From positions 15,576,195-15,640,194 of the forward strand of contig NC_086384.1 of NCBI RefSeq assembly GCF_036588685.1: DNA of 64,000 nt, given 5' to 3'. The notes under the pieces were generated by a model. It was not told where the DNA came from and did not search any database. It was given only the letters and a program-made list of their open reading frames with translations. Position 1 is the first letter of the stretch. Every line of letters starts with the position of its first letter. The position numbers and the translations under genes were made by a program. This document shows, in pieces, positions 37,101 through 44,272 of this stretch. Origin of the DNA: Mytilus trossulus. Its lineage: Eukaryota; Mollusca; Bivalvia; Mytilida; Mytilidae.

Positions 37101-40100
37101 CCAACTCAGGATCCCCTGGCCTTTGTTAGTCTTGTATTATTTTTGATTTTAGTTTCTTGTGTACAATTTGGAGTTTAGTATGGTGTTTATTATTACTTAA
37201 CTATAGTATCTATATATTTATTTTGAAGCCAGCTGAAGGACTCCTCCGGGGGCGAAATTTCTCGCTGCATTGAAGACCTGTTGGTGACCTTCCGCTGTTG
37301 TCTGTTCTATGGTCGGGTTGTTGTCTCTTTGACACATTCCCTATTTCCATTCTCAATTTTAATATAAAAATTACTAGATTGTCTCTATCTTATAAAAACA
37401 TGTTAGAATACATAAAAAGTAAAATAAATTGAATTGAATACTGAAAAACTCAAGCGCAAATTCAAGTATATATCTTGGTTTATTGATTTACAAAATCCAA
37501 AATATAATTTAAAAGTTTCAAACTGAAAGTAGGAATAAATAATTTCATATTTGAATTCGTATCAAGAATGTTCGCTACTCTTATTTTTTGACTTTTTGTC
37601 AAATGTTCGTAATCCTATGGTTTTATCCACTAAGTGTTAATTGTAATTTTGTCCGCGAAGCGCAACTTTTCTTTTCATTATTTTATTACATGTTGTTTTA
37701 AAAGCTGTTTTGTTTTTCTTCATCTTTGAAGAAAAAAGAAGCAAATTTTAAATGTATGGAATCGTTAAAGAGAATCATTTCCTGCCAAATGTTAAAGCAA
37801 TTTTATGTATCTCAAAAACAGGAATACGAACGTTTACTTTATTCTGCTGTTTTAGGTAACTTATTAAAATACTATCAACTAAAAACATTATAATACAAGG
37901 CCTTTATTTGTAACATAGGATGGAACATCCTTAACAGAAGGTTATTAAAATTGAGAATGGAAATGAGAAATGTGTCAAAGAGACAACAACCCGACCAAAT
38001 AAAATAACAACAGCAGAAGGTCACCAACAGGTCTTCAATGTAGCGAGAAATTCCCGCAACCGGAGGCGTCCTTCAGCTGGCCCCTCAACAAATATATACT
38101 AGTTCAGTGATAATGAACGCCATACTAATTTCCAAATTGTACACAAGAAACCAAAATTAAAACAATACAAGACTAACAAAGGCCAGAGGCTCCTGACTTG
38201 GGACAGGCGCAAAAATGCGGCGGGGTTAAACATTTTTGTGAGATCTCAACCCTCTCCCTTACATTAAATACATAAATATATGTGTTTTTGATCATTTTCT
38301 AAATATGCGCTTATAACATACTAGTTTTTGTTTAAATACTAAAGTTCTTAAGTCGTGGTTTTTAAATAGCTAAAAGTTGCAATAATTATTAATCTATTTT
38401 GAAGAAGTTATAAATGGGGAATGGAGCGACTGGTTAATGTCTATTACGTGTAGTAGAGAATGCGGAGGTGGCATTGTTACATATGACAGAACTTGTACGA
38501 ATCCTGCTCCGACCAATGGTGGTGCTCATTGTACTGGGATCAGAACAAAAGAAGAACCTTGTAACATGCACGATTGTCCAGGTATGTCGGTAAGATGAAT
38601 TAATGTGGAGGGTATAAAATAAAATAACCTAAAAACGAACCGAGTTACAAGGAAATCTCTAAACGGAAAGTCCCTACGCAAACAGAAAAAATGGAAAACT
38701 CGAAACATCAAACGAATAAATAACAATTGTAATATTCCTGTCTCGGTACAGTCATTTTCTTATGTAGATATATTGCTCTTTGTGTTACAAATTGCGCGTT
38801 AAGAGAAAAAAAACATAGAATATCTATTTTGTCTCAAAACCATTATATTGAGATACTGAATAACAGATGAATAATCATCATCGAATTGCAATAATATAAG
38901 TAGCTGTTATCATCAAAGTACTAGCTAAGTAAATACATTTATATTTCAGCTCGAACTACTACAATTAAAATATTAATGTCCACAACAACCAATCGAATGC
39001 AACCATCGAGTACCCGTGATCACTATGAAGATCCTACAGGAATGCATGCCTCAACAACTAATGGATTGTCGCCCACACTTACTTCAAGAGATACATATGT
39101 ACGTTCCACTGTACCATCCTTAGGAATATCGGAACATTCGACAACAAAGGATTCCCATTTCGAAAAGACAGGACCAACTCGTGATATGTCGGATCAATCG
39201 ACAACTAGGGATCCCCATTTCAATCAAACAGGGCCAACCCATGGTATGTCGAAACAATCGACTACTAGGGATCCCAATTTTAATCAGACAGGACCAACTC
39301 TAGGTATGACTGAACAATCAACTACTAGGGAACCCCATTTTAATCAAACAGGACCATTTCGTGATATGTCGGAACAATCAACTACTAGGGATCCCCATTT
39401 CAACCAGACAGGACCACCTCGTGATATGTCGGGACAATCGACTACTAGGGATCCCCATTTCAATCAGACAGGATTAACTCATGGTATGTCTAATCAATCG
39501 ACTACTAGGGATCCCCATTTCAATCAAACAGGACCAACCCATGGTATGTCGAAACAATCGACTACTAGGGATCCCCACTTTAATCAGACAGGACCAACTC
39601 GTGGTATGTCGGAACAATCGACTACCAGAGATCCGTTTATAGATCTAACAGGTCAATCCCTCGGAATGTCAAAACATTCGACCACAAGAAATTCCCATTT
39701 CGACCAGACAGGACCAACTCGGGGAATAACGGAACAATCATCCACCAGGGATCCTTATTTCAATCGGACAGGACTACCTCGTGATATGTCGGAACAATCA
39801 ACTACTAGGGATCCCCATTTCAATCAGACAGGACCCACTCATGGTATGTCGAATCAATCGACTACTAGGGATCCCCATTTCAATCAGACAGGACCAACTC
39901 ATGTTATGTCGAATCAATCGACTACTAGGGATCCCCATTTAAATCAGACAGGACCAACTCATGGTATGTCGAAACAATCGACAACTAGGGATCCCCACTT
40001 TAATCAGACAGGACCAACTCGTGGCATGTCGGAACAATCGACTACCAGAGATCCGTATATAGATCTAACAGGTCAATCTCTCGGAATGTCTAAACATTCG

Positions 40101-42683
40101 ACCACAAGAAATTCCCATGTCGATCAGACAGGACCAACTCGAGGAATATCGGAACAATCAACCACCAGGGGTCCTAATTTCAATCAGACAGGACCAACTC
40201 GAGGAATATCGGAACAATCAACCACCAGGGATCCCCATTTCAATCAGACAGGAACAAGTCGAGGAATATCGGAACAATCAACCAGCAGGGATCCCCATTT
40301 CAATCAGACAGGACCATCTCGGGGAGTAACTGAACAATCGACTACTAGGAACCCACGTTTCAATCAGACAGGACCAACTCGTGGAATGTCAGAAACATCA
40401 ACCACCAGAGGTCCTCATTCAGATCATACTGAATCAACTCGAGGAATGTCAGCAACATCGACCACCAGAGGTCCTCATTCAGATTCTTCGGGACCAACTC
40501 GAGGAATGTCAGTAACATCGACCGACAGAGGTCCTCATTCAGATCCTATGGGACCAACTCAAGGAATGTCAGCATCATCGACCGCCAGAGGTCCTCATTC
40601 AGATTCTTCGGGACCAACTCGAGGAATGTTGGCATCATCGACCGCCAGAGGTCCTTATTCAGATCCTACGGAGCCAACTCGAGAAATGTCAGCATCATCG
40701 ACCGCCAGAGGTCCTCATTCAGATCCTACGGGACCAACTCGAGGAATGTCAGAAACGTCGACCACCAGAAATCCTCGTTCAGATCCTACGGGACCAACTC
40801 GAGGAATGTCAGCATCATCCACCGCCAGAGCTCCTCATTCAGATCCTACGGGACCAACTCGAGGAATGTCAGCATCATCGACCGCCAGAGGTCCTCATAC
40901 AGATCCTACAGGACCTACTCGAGGAATGTCAGCATCATCGACCTGGGATCAACATTCTAATACGACAAGCTCAACAGAAGGAACAGGTTCAACAACAAAC
41001 AATGGAATTTCTACAACGACAACGATTGCAACAGGTTTGAAACACTAGTGATTATATCTTTAACTTATGCCAGGATTTTTTTTTATTGTTCTCCTTAAAT
41101 AAATTTCGTGTTCCAAATCTGTGGCAAATGTGACGTCATGCTATCCCAAATCTATGGCAGATTTTAAACAATCCTAATCTATCTATGACATGTTTTAAAA
41201 TTTCATAATGTACGGTAAAGGACAAGGTTCGTTTATGGCACATAAACGGCATAAAATATCAACTTTATCATAAAACACCAAAAAGGTCACAATTTGGTTC
41301 GTAAATGGGTCTATTTCAAAAGCCTTATTACCGAATCAGTTTTTTTCATAAATGTACATAATGTTTTACAAAGTAAGACCATTTTGGACATTTTGTCAAA
41401 ATATAATGATTGCGTAAAATTTTCAGACCTTTAGAAACACTTTGGCCGCCACCTATGATCAAAAATGTGTTTTAACCAAAAGATTTCAATTTTGATATAG
41501 AATTCATCAACATAAAAACTTTTTGGATCATGGATGGCGGCCAAATTAAATATTCCAAAAAACAAAAAAATTATGGAAAAACAAATGCCAAATTTCTTGG
41601 TGAAATTTGTAATAAGTTGATTTATTTAAAAAATAAAATAAAAAAGGGCCAATTTAAACCCTTCGTGAACCTTTATCTTTGTAATTTCCTACTCTTTGGC
41701 GGTTTTATTTGTTTCCAAATCTATGGCAAATATCGTGCAAATGGAAAACAATACAGTACATATGGTACATATACGTCCAATGACTTGTCTTCAAAGGCGG
41801 ATATGTACGCCGTAGGTCTGAGTCCTACAATATTTCAACATGTTTATAAATTGAGCTCTGCATGGTAATTGCATTAAGTATATTTGAAAATAAAAGCACA
41901 TTTATGGAGATAAAGTTCATATTACAATACCAAAAAAAACTATGAAGAAATTTTGAATACGTACATCCAAGACGATGGTCTTCTTACAGTTATATTATTT
42001 GTTTTCTTTTTTCCAGCTGAAGTACAACTAGAACCTGGTAAGTAATATCAAGCTTTGGATAACGATAACAATGCTCAATTTGTAGAGAGAAATATAAGGT
42101 AATATAAACATCAGAAACAGAAACCCACACCATAAAAAATAATAAAATATATGACACATAATTATGGGGGATAATGACAATGGGCTTTGCCAAACCTTAT
42201 GCAACATGTAACTGCATCATGTAACCTTCAAATAGTATTACTTTTATTTCCTTATAAAAGAGACGTGAAATTTATAAACGTGACATTCAAAGTCATTATC
42301 CGAAAACAATCTGGCAAGAAATGACAGATGACGACAAGACAGTTCACAAAGCACAATATAGAAAAATTTAAGCAACACGAACCCCACCATAAAAACAGGG
42401 TTGATCGTCCTGCTACACAAGTGAACCCGTGTTGTTGCTCATGCAATATACGTAGTTATTTATTTTAACTAAGTTGACATATAACAGTAAAAACTGCATG
42501 GGCAAATCATTCGAATGTTTCATGACAACATGAATAATTTGGCTCCATGTCGAGTTTTAAGAATTTAACTATAATCAGTTTCAATTGATATTTTTAGATT
42601 TTAACAGCGACTGTATGATTCTGCTTGGAAATTGGAAATTGGTTGCAATGTTGTCGACACTATTGGCCGTGCTTATAATATAA
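19089..42683 (+). CDS. Gene 1: membrane-anchored EGF/TSP1/mucin-like surface protein (26 coding exons, ~1,890 residues)
   Basis: Supported exons join in frame from ATG at 19089 to TAA at 42681-42683. Order: signal peptide; EGF; RGKR/Gly linker; EGF; EGF; 16 TSP1; EGF; TSP1; ~695-residue Ser/Thr/Pro-rich repeat exon; 7-residue microexon; hydrophobic C-terminus. Every intron is phase 1, the classic exon-shuffling pattern of extracellular modules. TSP1 repeats (six Cys, WxxW, C-mannosylation and O-fucosylation contexts) and EGF modules mediate matrix or ligand binding in known families. The mucin region would be an extended glycosylated stalk. The product should be secreted through the ER and held on the membrane by a GPI-type or tail-less anchor (inference). 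Not recognisable as thrombospondin, ADAMTS, properdin or hemicentin: no protease, LamG, TSP3 or Ig domain. Function unknown. Confidence 0.85.
19485..19652 (+). CDS. Gene 1 exon 2: EGF-like domain plus basic linker
   Basis: Acceptor TTTATTTCAG. Six cysteines with EGF spacing: C-x4-C-x5-C-x8-C-x-C-x8-C, including CENGGTC and CADGFSGDSC. A charged tail NDKRRVLENNNEIIA follows. The donor T|GTAGGT leaves phase 1. Confidence 0.92.
19735..19965 (+). repeat. Interspersed repeat family B, copy (intron 2)
   Basis: AAAATCACAAAAATACTAAA, TTTGGTACAGGTATTTTCAA, ACAGCGCTAAACCTCTCATT, GACAATCGAGTCAAATTTAA. Followed by a family F fragment at about 19970-20060 and an A-like fragment at about 20105-20165. Confidence 0.8.
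20216..20257 (+). CDS. Gene 1 exon 3: RGKR / poly-glycine linker
   Basis: A 42-bp phase 1-1 exon between ATTTGTAG and T|GTATGT. With the split codon it reads CRGKRC followed by seven Gly and Ser. RGKR fits the furin consensus R-x-K/R-R, so the N-terminal EGF might be clipped. Two Cys flank the site and could keep the pieces linked (inference). Confidence 0.75.
20668..20766 (+). CDS. Gene 1 exon 4: EGF-like domain
   Basis: Acceptor TTTCATACAG; frame YDPCLGVTCYNGGYC...CICSGGTSGTTC. Six Cys with a short third loop (C-TSGT-C-I-C), like tenascin/teneurin-type EGF repeats. The donor G|GTAAGC leaves phase 1. Confidence 0.92.
21104..21199 (+). CDS. Gene 1 exon 5: EGF-like domain
   Basis: Acceptor TATATTTTAG; frame VDKCYGVTCHYGVC...CICSAGYTGSTC. 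Six Cys, shorter second loop than exon 4 but clearly its sister (SSGTCICS versus TSGTCICS). Perfect donor A|GTAAGT. Confidence 0.92.
21501..21772. mobile_element. Snap-back MITE-like element in intron 5
   Basis: Left arm AAAGTTTGTAAAATTTGAAT, ACACTAGATG and ACGCAAGTCAAGTTATATAC. The right arm carries the complements GTATATAACTTGCGTTAGTA, CATCTAGTGTATTCAAATTT and TACAAGCTTT. The arms are about 100 bp with small insertions around a short centre. Confidence 0.85.
22258..22434 (+). CDS. Gene 1 TSP1 repeat 1
   Basis: Acceptor ATTCTTCAG. Opens KIINGGWSAYSATSSC, two residues longer than its neighbours. The second Trp of the WxxW motif is replaced by Tyr. Six Cys; CSANCG lacks the Ser/Thr needed for O-fucosylation. 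Ends THSCP and donor G|GTAGGA. The intron after it resembles those after repeats 2-4. Confidence 0.93.
22751..22921 (+). CDS. Gene 1 TSP1 repeat 2
   Basis: Acceptor TTATTTTAG; VNGGWSGWSVSSSC, CTAACGGG, SYKRSC, THSCP. WSGW is a C-mannosylation context. The O-fucose position is Ala. 171 bp, phase 1-1, donor G|GTATGT. Confidence 0.95.
23196..23366 (+). CDS. Gene 1 TSP1 repeat 3
   Basis: VNGGWSGWSTSSSC, CTAVCGGG (Val at the O-fucose position), SYKRTC, GGVTCSGSDSKSESC. 171 bp, phase 1-1. The flanking introns are near copies of those around repeats 2 and 4. Confidence 0.95.
23656..23826 (+). CDS. Gene 1 TSP1 repeat 4
   Basis: VNGGWSGWSTSSSC, CTAACGGG, SYKRTC. SGSYSKSES has Tyr where sister repeats have Asp. 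171 bp, phase 1-1, donor G|GTATGT. Confidence 0.95.
24115..24285 (+). CDS. Gene 1 TSP1 repeat 5
   Basis: VNGGWSGWSVSSGC, CNAACGGG, SYKRSCNNPSPAHGG, SGLDSKSES. 171 bp, phase 1-1, donor G|GTAGGA. No O-fucose site. Confidence 0.95.
24597..24767 (+). CDS. Gene 1 TSP1 repeat 6
   Basis: VNGGWSGWSASSSC with CTATCG, the first repeat that meets the CxxS/TCG O-fucosylation consensus. YKRFC; ends TNSCP. The upstream intron belongs to the 2-5 set; the downstream intron is unrelated and longer, marking the end of the recent amplification. Confidence 0.95.
24768..25718 (+). other. Intron after TSP1 repeat 6, with a family C repeat
   Basis: AT-rich intron holding one family C copy at 25418-25600 (AAATTGAGCAAGGAAATGGT ... 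GGGTCTTCAATGTAGCGAGA ... CTTTCAGCTGGCCCC). The small open frame inside it is repeat-derived, not a gene. Confidence 0.8.
25719..25889 (+). CDS. Gene 1 TSP1 repeat 7
   Basis: VNGGWSGWTAISSC, CTATCGVG (O-fucose context), SYSRIC, then TTLEKC instead of the usual TKSESC. Ends HACP with donor A|GTATGT. More diverged than repeats 2-6. Confidence 0.95.
26468..26514 (+). pseudogene. Truncated TSP1 exon (first 47 bp only)
   Basis: A good acceptor TTTATTTCAG and the start VNGGWSGWSASSSCT are intact. After TGTACTG the exon is replaced by sequence that recurs at 27687. The frame meets TAA within about eight codons. A GTAAAA donor at 26515 would give a 47-bp, frame-shifting exon, so inclusion would break gene 1. 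Confidence 0.85.
26930..27100 (+). CDS. Gene 1 TSP1 repeat 8
   Basis: VNGGWGGWSSSSSC, CSATCGGG (O-fucose context), YKRTC, PAYEGAYC, THNCP. 171 bp, phase 1-1. Appears identical at nucleotide level to repeat 9. Confidence 0.93.
27463..27517 (+). pseudogene. Decayed 3' end of a TSP1 exon
   Basis: CAGTTCTAGCACTACATTTG, AGTCTTGTGACACTC, then a TCGTCGAGGTAGAAG end. This matches the last third of TSP1 exons and the following donor. The 5' part and acceptor are gone, and the CPG codons are mutated. Confidence 0.75.
28101..28271 (+). CDS. Gene 1 TSP1 repeat 9
   Basis: Same sequence as repeat 8 as far as I can see by eye; the upstream acceptor is TTATTTCAG instead of TTATTTTAG. Lies in the second copy of the 26515-28456 duplication. 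Donor G|GTAGCA. Confidence 0.93.
28587..28757 (+). CDS. Gene 1 TSP1 repeat 10
   Basis: VNGGWSGWSVSVDC, CTASCGGG (O-fucose context), YKRTCNNPAPAYEG, THHCP. Shares the PAYEGAYCSGSDTKSES block with repeats 8, 9 and 11. Confidence 0.95.
28965..29023 (+). pseudogene. Decayed 3' end of a TSP1 exon
   Basis: TTGTTCTGGCTCTAGATCTA, AATCAGAGTCGTGAAACAAT, AGTTGTCCAGGTAGAAC. The final third of a TSP1 exon, with TGA where Cys (TGT) should be and no 5' part. Confidence 0.8.
29400..29600 (-). repeat. Interspersed repeat family F, reverse copy
   Basis: AAGGAAGCTATTAAATCAAG, CGTAAATTTTACGGACGCCA, GATATCTGATATGTTCCTTG. Reverse complement of 11340-11545; the tiny open frame inside is repeat-derived. Confidence 0.8.
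29605..30190 (+). repeat. Interspersed repeat family G, long copy with B-like tail
   Basis: AAAGGCAACAGTAGTATACC, AACAAACTAAAACTGAGAAA, GCACAACATTAAAATGTAAC, then GACTTGGTACAGGACATTTT and GGTGGGTTGAACC. Colinear with 54235-54560. Confidence 0.75.
30255..30560 (-). repeat. Interspersed repeat family E, reverse copy
   Basis: ACACGACGGGTGCCGCATGT, GGAGTAGGATCTGCTTACCC, TGAGTTTGACTGTCCCTCTG. Reverse complement of 11065-11380 over most of its length. Confidence 0.8.
30985..31095 (+). repeat. Interspersed repeat family C, partial copy
   Basis: TGAAATTGAGAAAGGAAATG, GCGACAACCACCCGACCATA, TGGTCTTCAATGTAGCGAGA. Nearly the same left part as the copy at 25418. Confidence 0.8.
31223..31393 (+). CDS. 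Gene 1 TSP1 repeat 11
   Basis: Acceptor TCTATTTTAG; VNGGWSGWSTSSSC, CTATCGSG (O-fucose context), IAYTRTC, PAYEGAYC, THNCP. 171 bp, phase 1-1, donor G|GTAGGA. Confidence 0.95.
31845..32025 (-). repeat. Interspersed repeat family G, reverse partial copy
   Basis: TGTTCTGTGCGTGTTGCATT, CTTAGTTTTAGTTTGTAACC, CAGGGGTTTACTAATGTTCC. Reverse complement of the middle of family G. The plus-strand open frame over it is not a gene. Confidence 0.65.
32091..32258 (+). CDS. Gene 1 TSP1 repeat 12
   Basis: VNGGWSDWTASSC is one codon shorter than its sisters before the first Cys (168 bp). CTAACGGG lacks the O-fucose residue. SYSRTCNNPAPAHEGDDC, TQSCP. All six Cys are present. Confidence 0.95.
32525..32695 (+). 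CDS. Gene 1 TSP1 repeat 13
   Basis: Opens VNGGWSDWTSWTAC, a full WxxWxxW motif, unlike repeats 1-12. CSLDCGGGTRRKTRTC, THFCP. Acceptor TTGTCTTAAG is weak (AAG rather than CAG/TAG). Marks a switch of TSP1 subtype along the array. Confidence 0.93.
32696..33499 (+). other. Intron between TSP1 repeats 13 and 14
   Basis: AT-rich, with a family B fragment at about 33010-33130 (AACCTCTCACTTGCATCGCA, TCCATTATATTGACAACTAT). No coding signal. Confidence 0.6.
33500..33670 (+). CDS. Gene 1 TSP1 repeat 14
   Basis: VNGRWSDWSPWDTCSVTCGVG: WxxWxxW plus a canonical O-fucose site. RQTKTRSC, PAPDHGGEDC, TKQECP. Spliced residue after CP is Leu (T+TA), so the extra Cys seen on reading into the intron is not real. 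Nearly identical to repeats 15 and 16. Confidence 0.95.
34140..34310 (+). CDS. Gene 1 TSP1 repeat 15
   Basis: As repeat 14 except KIRSC, CSNPAPDH and ATQTC. The ~80 bp upstream, including the acceptor region, is also almost the same as upstream of repeat 14 (offset 640 bp). Donor A|GTAAGT. Confidence 0.95.
34602..34772 (+). CDS. Gene 1 TSP1 repeat 16
   Basis: As repeats 14-15 (KTRSC, CSNPAPDH, SVTQAC). Acceptor CCTTTACAG, donor A|GTAAGT. O-fucose and C-mannose contexts are intact. Confidence 0.95.
34773..36661 (+). other. Intron between TSP1 repeat 16 and the fourth EGF
   Basis: Contains a family B fragment (34815-34880), a reverse family G fragment (34985-35080) and the ~167-bp tandem array at 35200-36530. 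No exon is supported inside. Confidence 0.8.
35200..36530. repeat. ~163-179-bp tandem array (7 full units) seeded by a GTC-rich dispersed element
   Basis: The array follows a GTCGTCGTCGTTAACTTTT tract. Units share GTGCTGACCAAGTGTT, GATCCATCATCCAAGATGGC, GTTTAACATAGGACCCTATG and AGAGAACCACTGAATG. The GATGGCCGC word recurs at about 35391, 35558, 35721, 35900, 36062, 36232 and 36399. G-runs of 6-12 differ in length between units. The short minus-strand open frames over it are repeat artefacts. Confidence 0.93.
36662..36760 (+). CDS. Gene 1 EGF-like domain 4
   Basis: Acceptor TTTGTTCAG; VDECDGITCKNGGSC, ITGICLCPSSYTGEVC. Six Cys with the same short C3-C4 loop as exons 4 and 5. VDEC resembles a calcium-binding EGF start, but the Asn/Tyr of the full consensus is not evident. 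Donor G|GTAAGT. Confidence 0.93.
37075..37365 (-). repeat. Interspersed repeat family C, reverse copy
   Basis: CCCACCGCAATTTTGCGCCT, CAACTCAGGATCCCCTGGCC, CCAGCTGAAGGACTCCTCCG, GGTTGTTGTCTCTTTGACAC. About 290 bp; colinear with 52780-53075. Confidence 0.85.
37950..38265 (+). repeat. Interspersed repeat family C, long forward copy
   Basis: AAATTGAGAATGGAAATGAG, AGAGACAACAACCCGACCAA, GGTCTTCAATGTAGCGAGAA, CCTTCAGCTGGCCCCTCAAC, GCGGCGGGGTTAAACA. Inverted relative to 37075-37365. Confidence 0.85.
38408..38581 (+). CDS. Gene 1 TSP1 repeat 17
   Basis: VINGEWSDWLMSITC, CSRECGGG (Glu at the O-fucose position), TYDRTC, HDCP. Two in-frame acceptors (after 38404 or 38407) differ by one codon. Separated from the main array by an EGF and sits just before the mucin exon. 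Most diverged TSP1 of gene 1. Confidence 0.9.
38632..38790 (+). repeat. Interspersed repeat family B, partial copy
   Basis: AACCGAGTTACAAGGAAATC, CGGAAAGTCCCTACGCAAAC, AATATTCCTGTCTCGGTACA. Lies in the intron before the mucin exon. Confidence 0.65.
38950..41034 (+). CDS. Gene 1 mucin-like exon: 20-residue Ser/Thr-rich tandem repeats
   Basis: One 2,085-bp phase 1-1 exon from acceptor ATATTTCAG to donor ACAG|GTTTGA, about 695 residues. About 31 tandem units of exactly 60 bp, with consensus near MSEQSTTRDPHFNQTGPTRG. The first ~21 units usually carry an N-glycosylation sequon (NQT). The last ~10 shift to a second type, ASSTARGPHSDPTGPTRGMS, without the sequon. Thr/Ser/Pro/Gly dominate, which fits a heavily O-glycosylated stalk. 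The frame is uninterrupted. The ATG at 38976 is internal, not the start. Reading through the donor meets TAG at 41046. Confidence 0.93.
39106..40965 (+). repeat. 60-bp coding minisatellite with a 7-unit higher-order repeat
   Basis: The period is exactly 60 bp throughout. Units around 39361-39780 recur at 39781-40200 with the same order of variants, including the rare LTGQSLGMSKHSTTRNSH pair: an offset of 420 bp, or 7 units. Most units keep GGGATCC. Confidence 0.95.
42017..42037 (+). CDS. Gene 1 microexon (7 residues)
   Basis: A T-rich tract and TTCCAG end at 42016. Twenty-one bases read AEVQLEP with the split codon; donor G|GTAAGT is perfect. Phase 1-1. Joins the mucin stalk to the anchor exon. 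The counterpart in gene 2 is the 15-bp exon at 58751. Confidence 0.65.
42598..42683 (+). CDS. Gene 1 terminal exon: hydrophobic C-terminal anchor
   Basis: Acceptor GATATTTTTAG; phase 1 frame DFNSDCMILLGNWKLVAM, then LSTLLAVLII and TAA at 42681. The chain ends inside the hydrophobic stretch with no cytoplasmic tail. This fits a GPI-attachment signal (small residues N/S upstream as omega site) or a minimal membrane anchor. Similar NWxL...AVL layout to the gene 2 terminal exon. Confidence 0.75.
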
Positions 42684-42694
42684 AACAGTTACAG

Positions 42695-42783
42695 AATAAA
42701 ACAATTATTATCATATTTCTATCTTATACCATGTATAATACATGTACTTATAATATTATAATATAAATCAGTCACAGAATAAA
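42695..42783 (+). terminator. Duplicated polyadenylation signals of gene 1
   Basis: AATAAA at 42695-42700, 12 bp after the stop, and again at 42778-42783. The second lies in a tandem copy (offset ~83 bp) of the surrounding CAGAATAAAACAATTATTAT sequence. Confidence 0.6.
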
Positions 42784-42984
42784 ACAATTATTATCATATT
42801 TCTATCTTACACCATGGATACAGTATAATACTTTTTGGTATTCTTTGTATAAAAAAATATTAAAAAATAATTTCACAATAAGTCGTTTTTATTTTTTTAT
42901 ATTCTGCCATTGTTTAGCATGGTTGTTTGGAATATTTCAACATAGAATACTTATTTAGCAATGTTTAGGTCAAATACCAGGAAC

Positions 42985-43110
42985 ACCACGAAACAACCGG
43001 GTTTGATCTCGGGTGATCCGGAAAGGGTATGCAAATCCTGCTGCAAATGCAACAAACATCGTGCTTCTCTTGTTAAATATGCAGATAAGTTATAGCACGC
43101 TATAAGACAC
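42985..43110 (+). repeat. Interspersed repeat family E, partial copy
   Basis: ACAACCGGGTTTGATCTCGG, GGTATGCAAATCCTGCTGCA, AACAAACATCGTGCTTCT. Diverged core of family E; a further fragment lies at about 42365-42460. Confidence 0.6.
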
Positions 43111-43419
43111 ATTCGTAAAAATACGGTTTGAAAAAATTAGTTCTTCTTAAAACATTTAATGGATATTGTTTACGTATTTTATTGTATAAGCTTACAATTA
43201 AACATATAAATTAAGTGCAAATAAATTCACAAGCTCATATTTTTATTCAATAGAGTTTGCTAAAAAGACAGACATACTGATGTGATATCAACGACTTCAC
43301 ACTTATGACAAGAACATCGTGTATGCCTGGTATTGCTCTTCTTCGTCTCGAAGTGAACATGTGCATCCTTCAGTTAATTGTTAACTCTATCAAAAAAAGT
43401 TATAGTTAATGAAAAGTAA

Positions 43420-43620
43420 AAAAAGTACTGAACTCCAAGGAAAATTTAAAAAGGAAAGTCCCCAATCAAATGGCAAAATCAAAAGATCAACATCATAAAA
43501 CGAATGGATAGCAACTGTCATATTCCTGACTTGGTACCGACATTTCGTTGTGTAGAAAATGGTGGATTCCACTTGGTTCTAATACCTCACAACTATCAGT
43601 TAAACCAACTGAGATAAATA
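43420..43620 (+). repeat. Interspersed repeat family B, copy
   Basis: ACTGAACTCCAAGGAAAATT, GGAAAGTCCCCAATCAAATG, GTCATATTCCTGACTTGGTA, AATGGTGGATTCCACTTGGT. Confidence 0.75.
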
Positions 43621-44272
43621 AAAAGATTTCTAATTTATTTTTTAAAGGACAAGAAAGTCGTCTGTTCTGCATATTAGTTTTCATAAAATGCTTGCCTTCA
43701 AAAAGGTTGACATGTTAACGATGTTCTACTCTCAGTAGGCCGTGATGATGGATTGACACTAACAACGTGGAGCAGAACTAGTGCAATGAAACATACCACA
43801 TGGAGGCACATTAAAAAATATTTCTTATAAAAAAAAGATGTTTCACTTAAATAACACAAGCAATGGATATTGCTAAGAAAGACATATCTTTGAATTTATA
43901 TATCCTCCACGAGCATTTCAACCCAAATGTCAATCACGGGTATTGTTGTCGCACCAATTGACGATCATTAAGCTTTAAATGAAATAATCATTAAACACAT
44001 TTTTTTGTTAAATACTCTTGAACCTCAGCAATTTTACGGAATTTATCGACAGGGTAAACGTATCCTGAATATCATACATCGTTCAAGTCGCGCATATTAG
44101 GGAAAGTATAACGACAAAAATAAAAAAAACTTCAAGGAAAATTCAAAACAAAAAAGACCTTTATCATTTTAAAATGGTACAATCAATAGCTTAAAAACAT
44201 CAAATGAATAAAAATAACACACTCGGGTAATAAACAGAACCGACGACTTTTCTGTCCTCTAAACAAATTAAT

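Larger units (their letters stand above)
36761..38407 (+). other. Intron with an inverted pair of family C repeats
   Basis: Family C runs reverse at 37075-37365 and forward at 37950-38265, separated by about 590 bp of AT-rich DNA. Nothing coding. The exon after it has two possible in-frame acceptors. Confidence 0.75.

Noticed and set aside
40117-40329. Second frame within the mucin repeat
   Set aside because: Open only because the 60-bp unit lacks stops in that frame; shadow of the repeat.
38976-41048. A free-standing 690-residue gene starting at ATG 38976
   Set aside because: The frame is open from the splice acceptor at 38949, has no signal peptide, and fits phase 1-1 between TSP1 repeat 17 and the microexon; it is an internal exon.
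41530-41868. 112-codon open frame after the mucin exon
   Set aside because: Lys/Phe/Tyr-rich chance frame in intron; no conserved motif.
19089-42683. Assignment to thrombospondin, ADAMTS, properdin, hemicentin or SCO-spondin
   Set aside because: None of the partner domains of those families (TSP3/LamG, metalloprotease, Ig, VWD/TIL) is visible.
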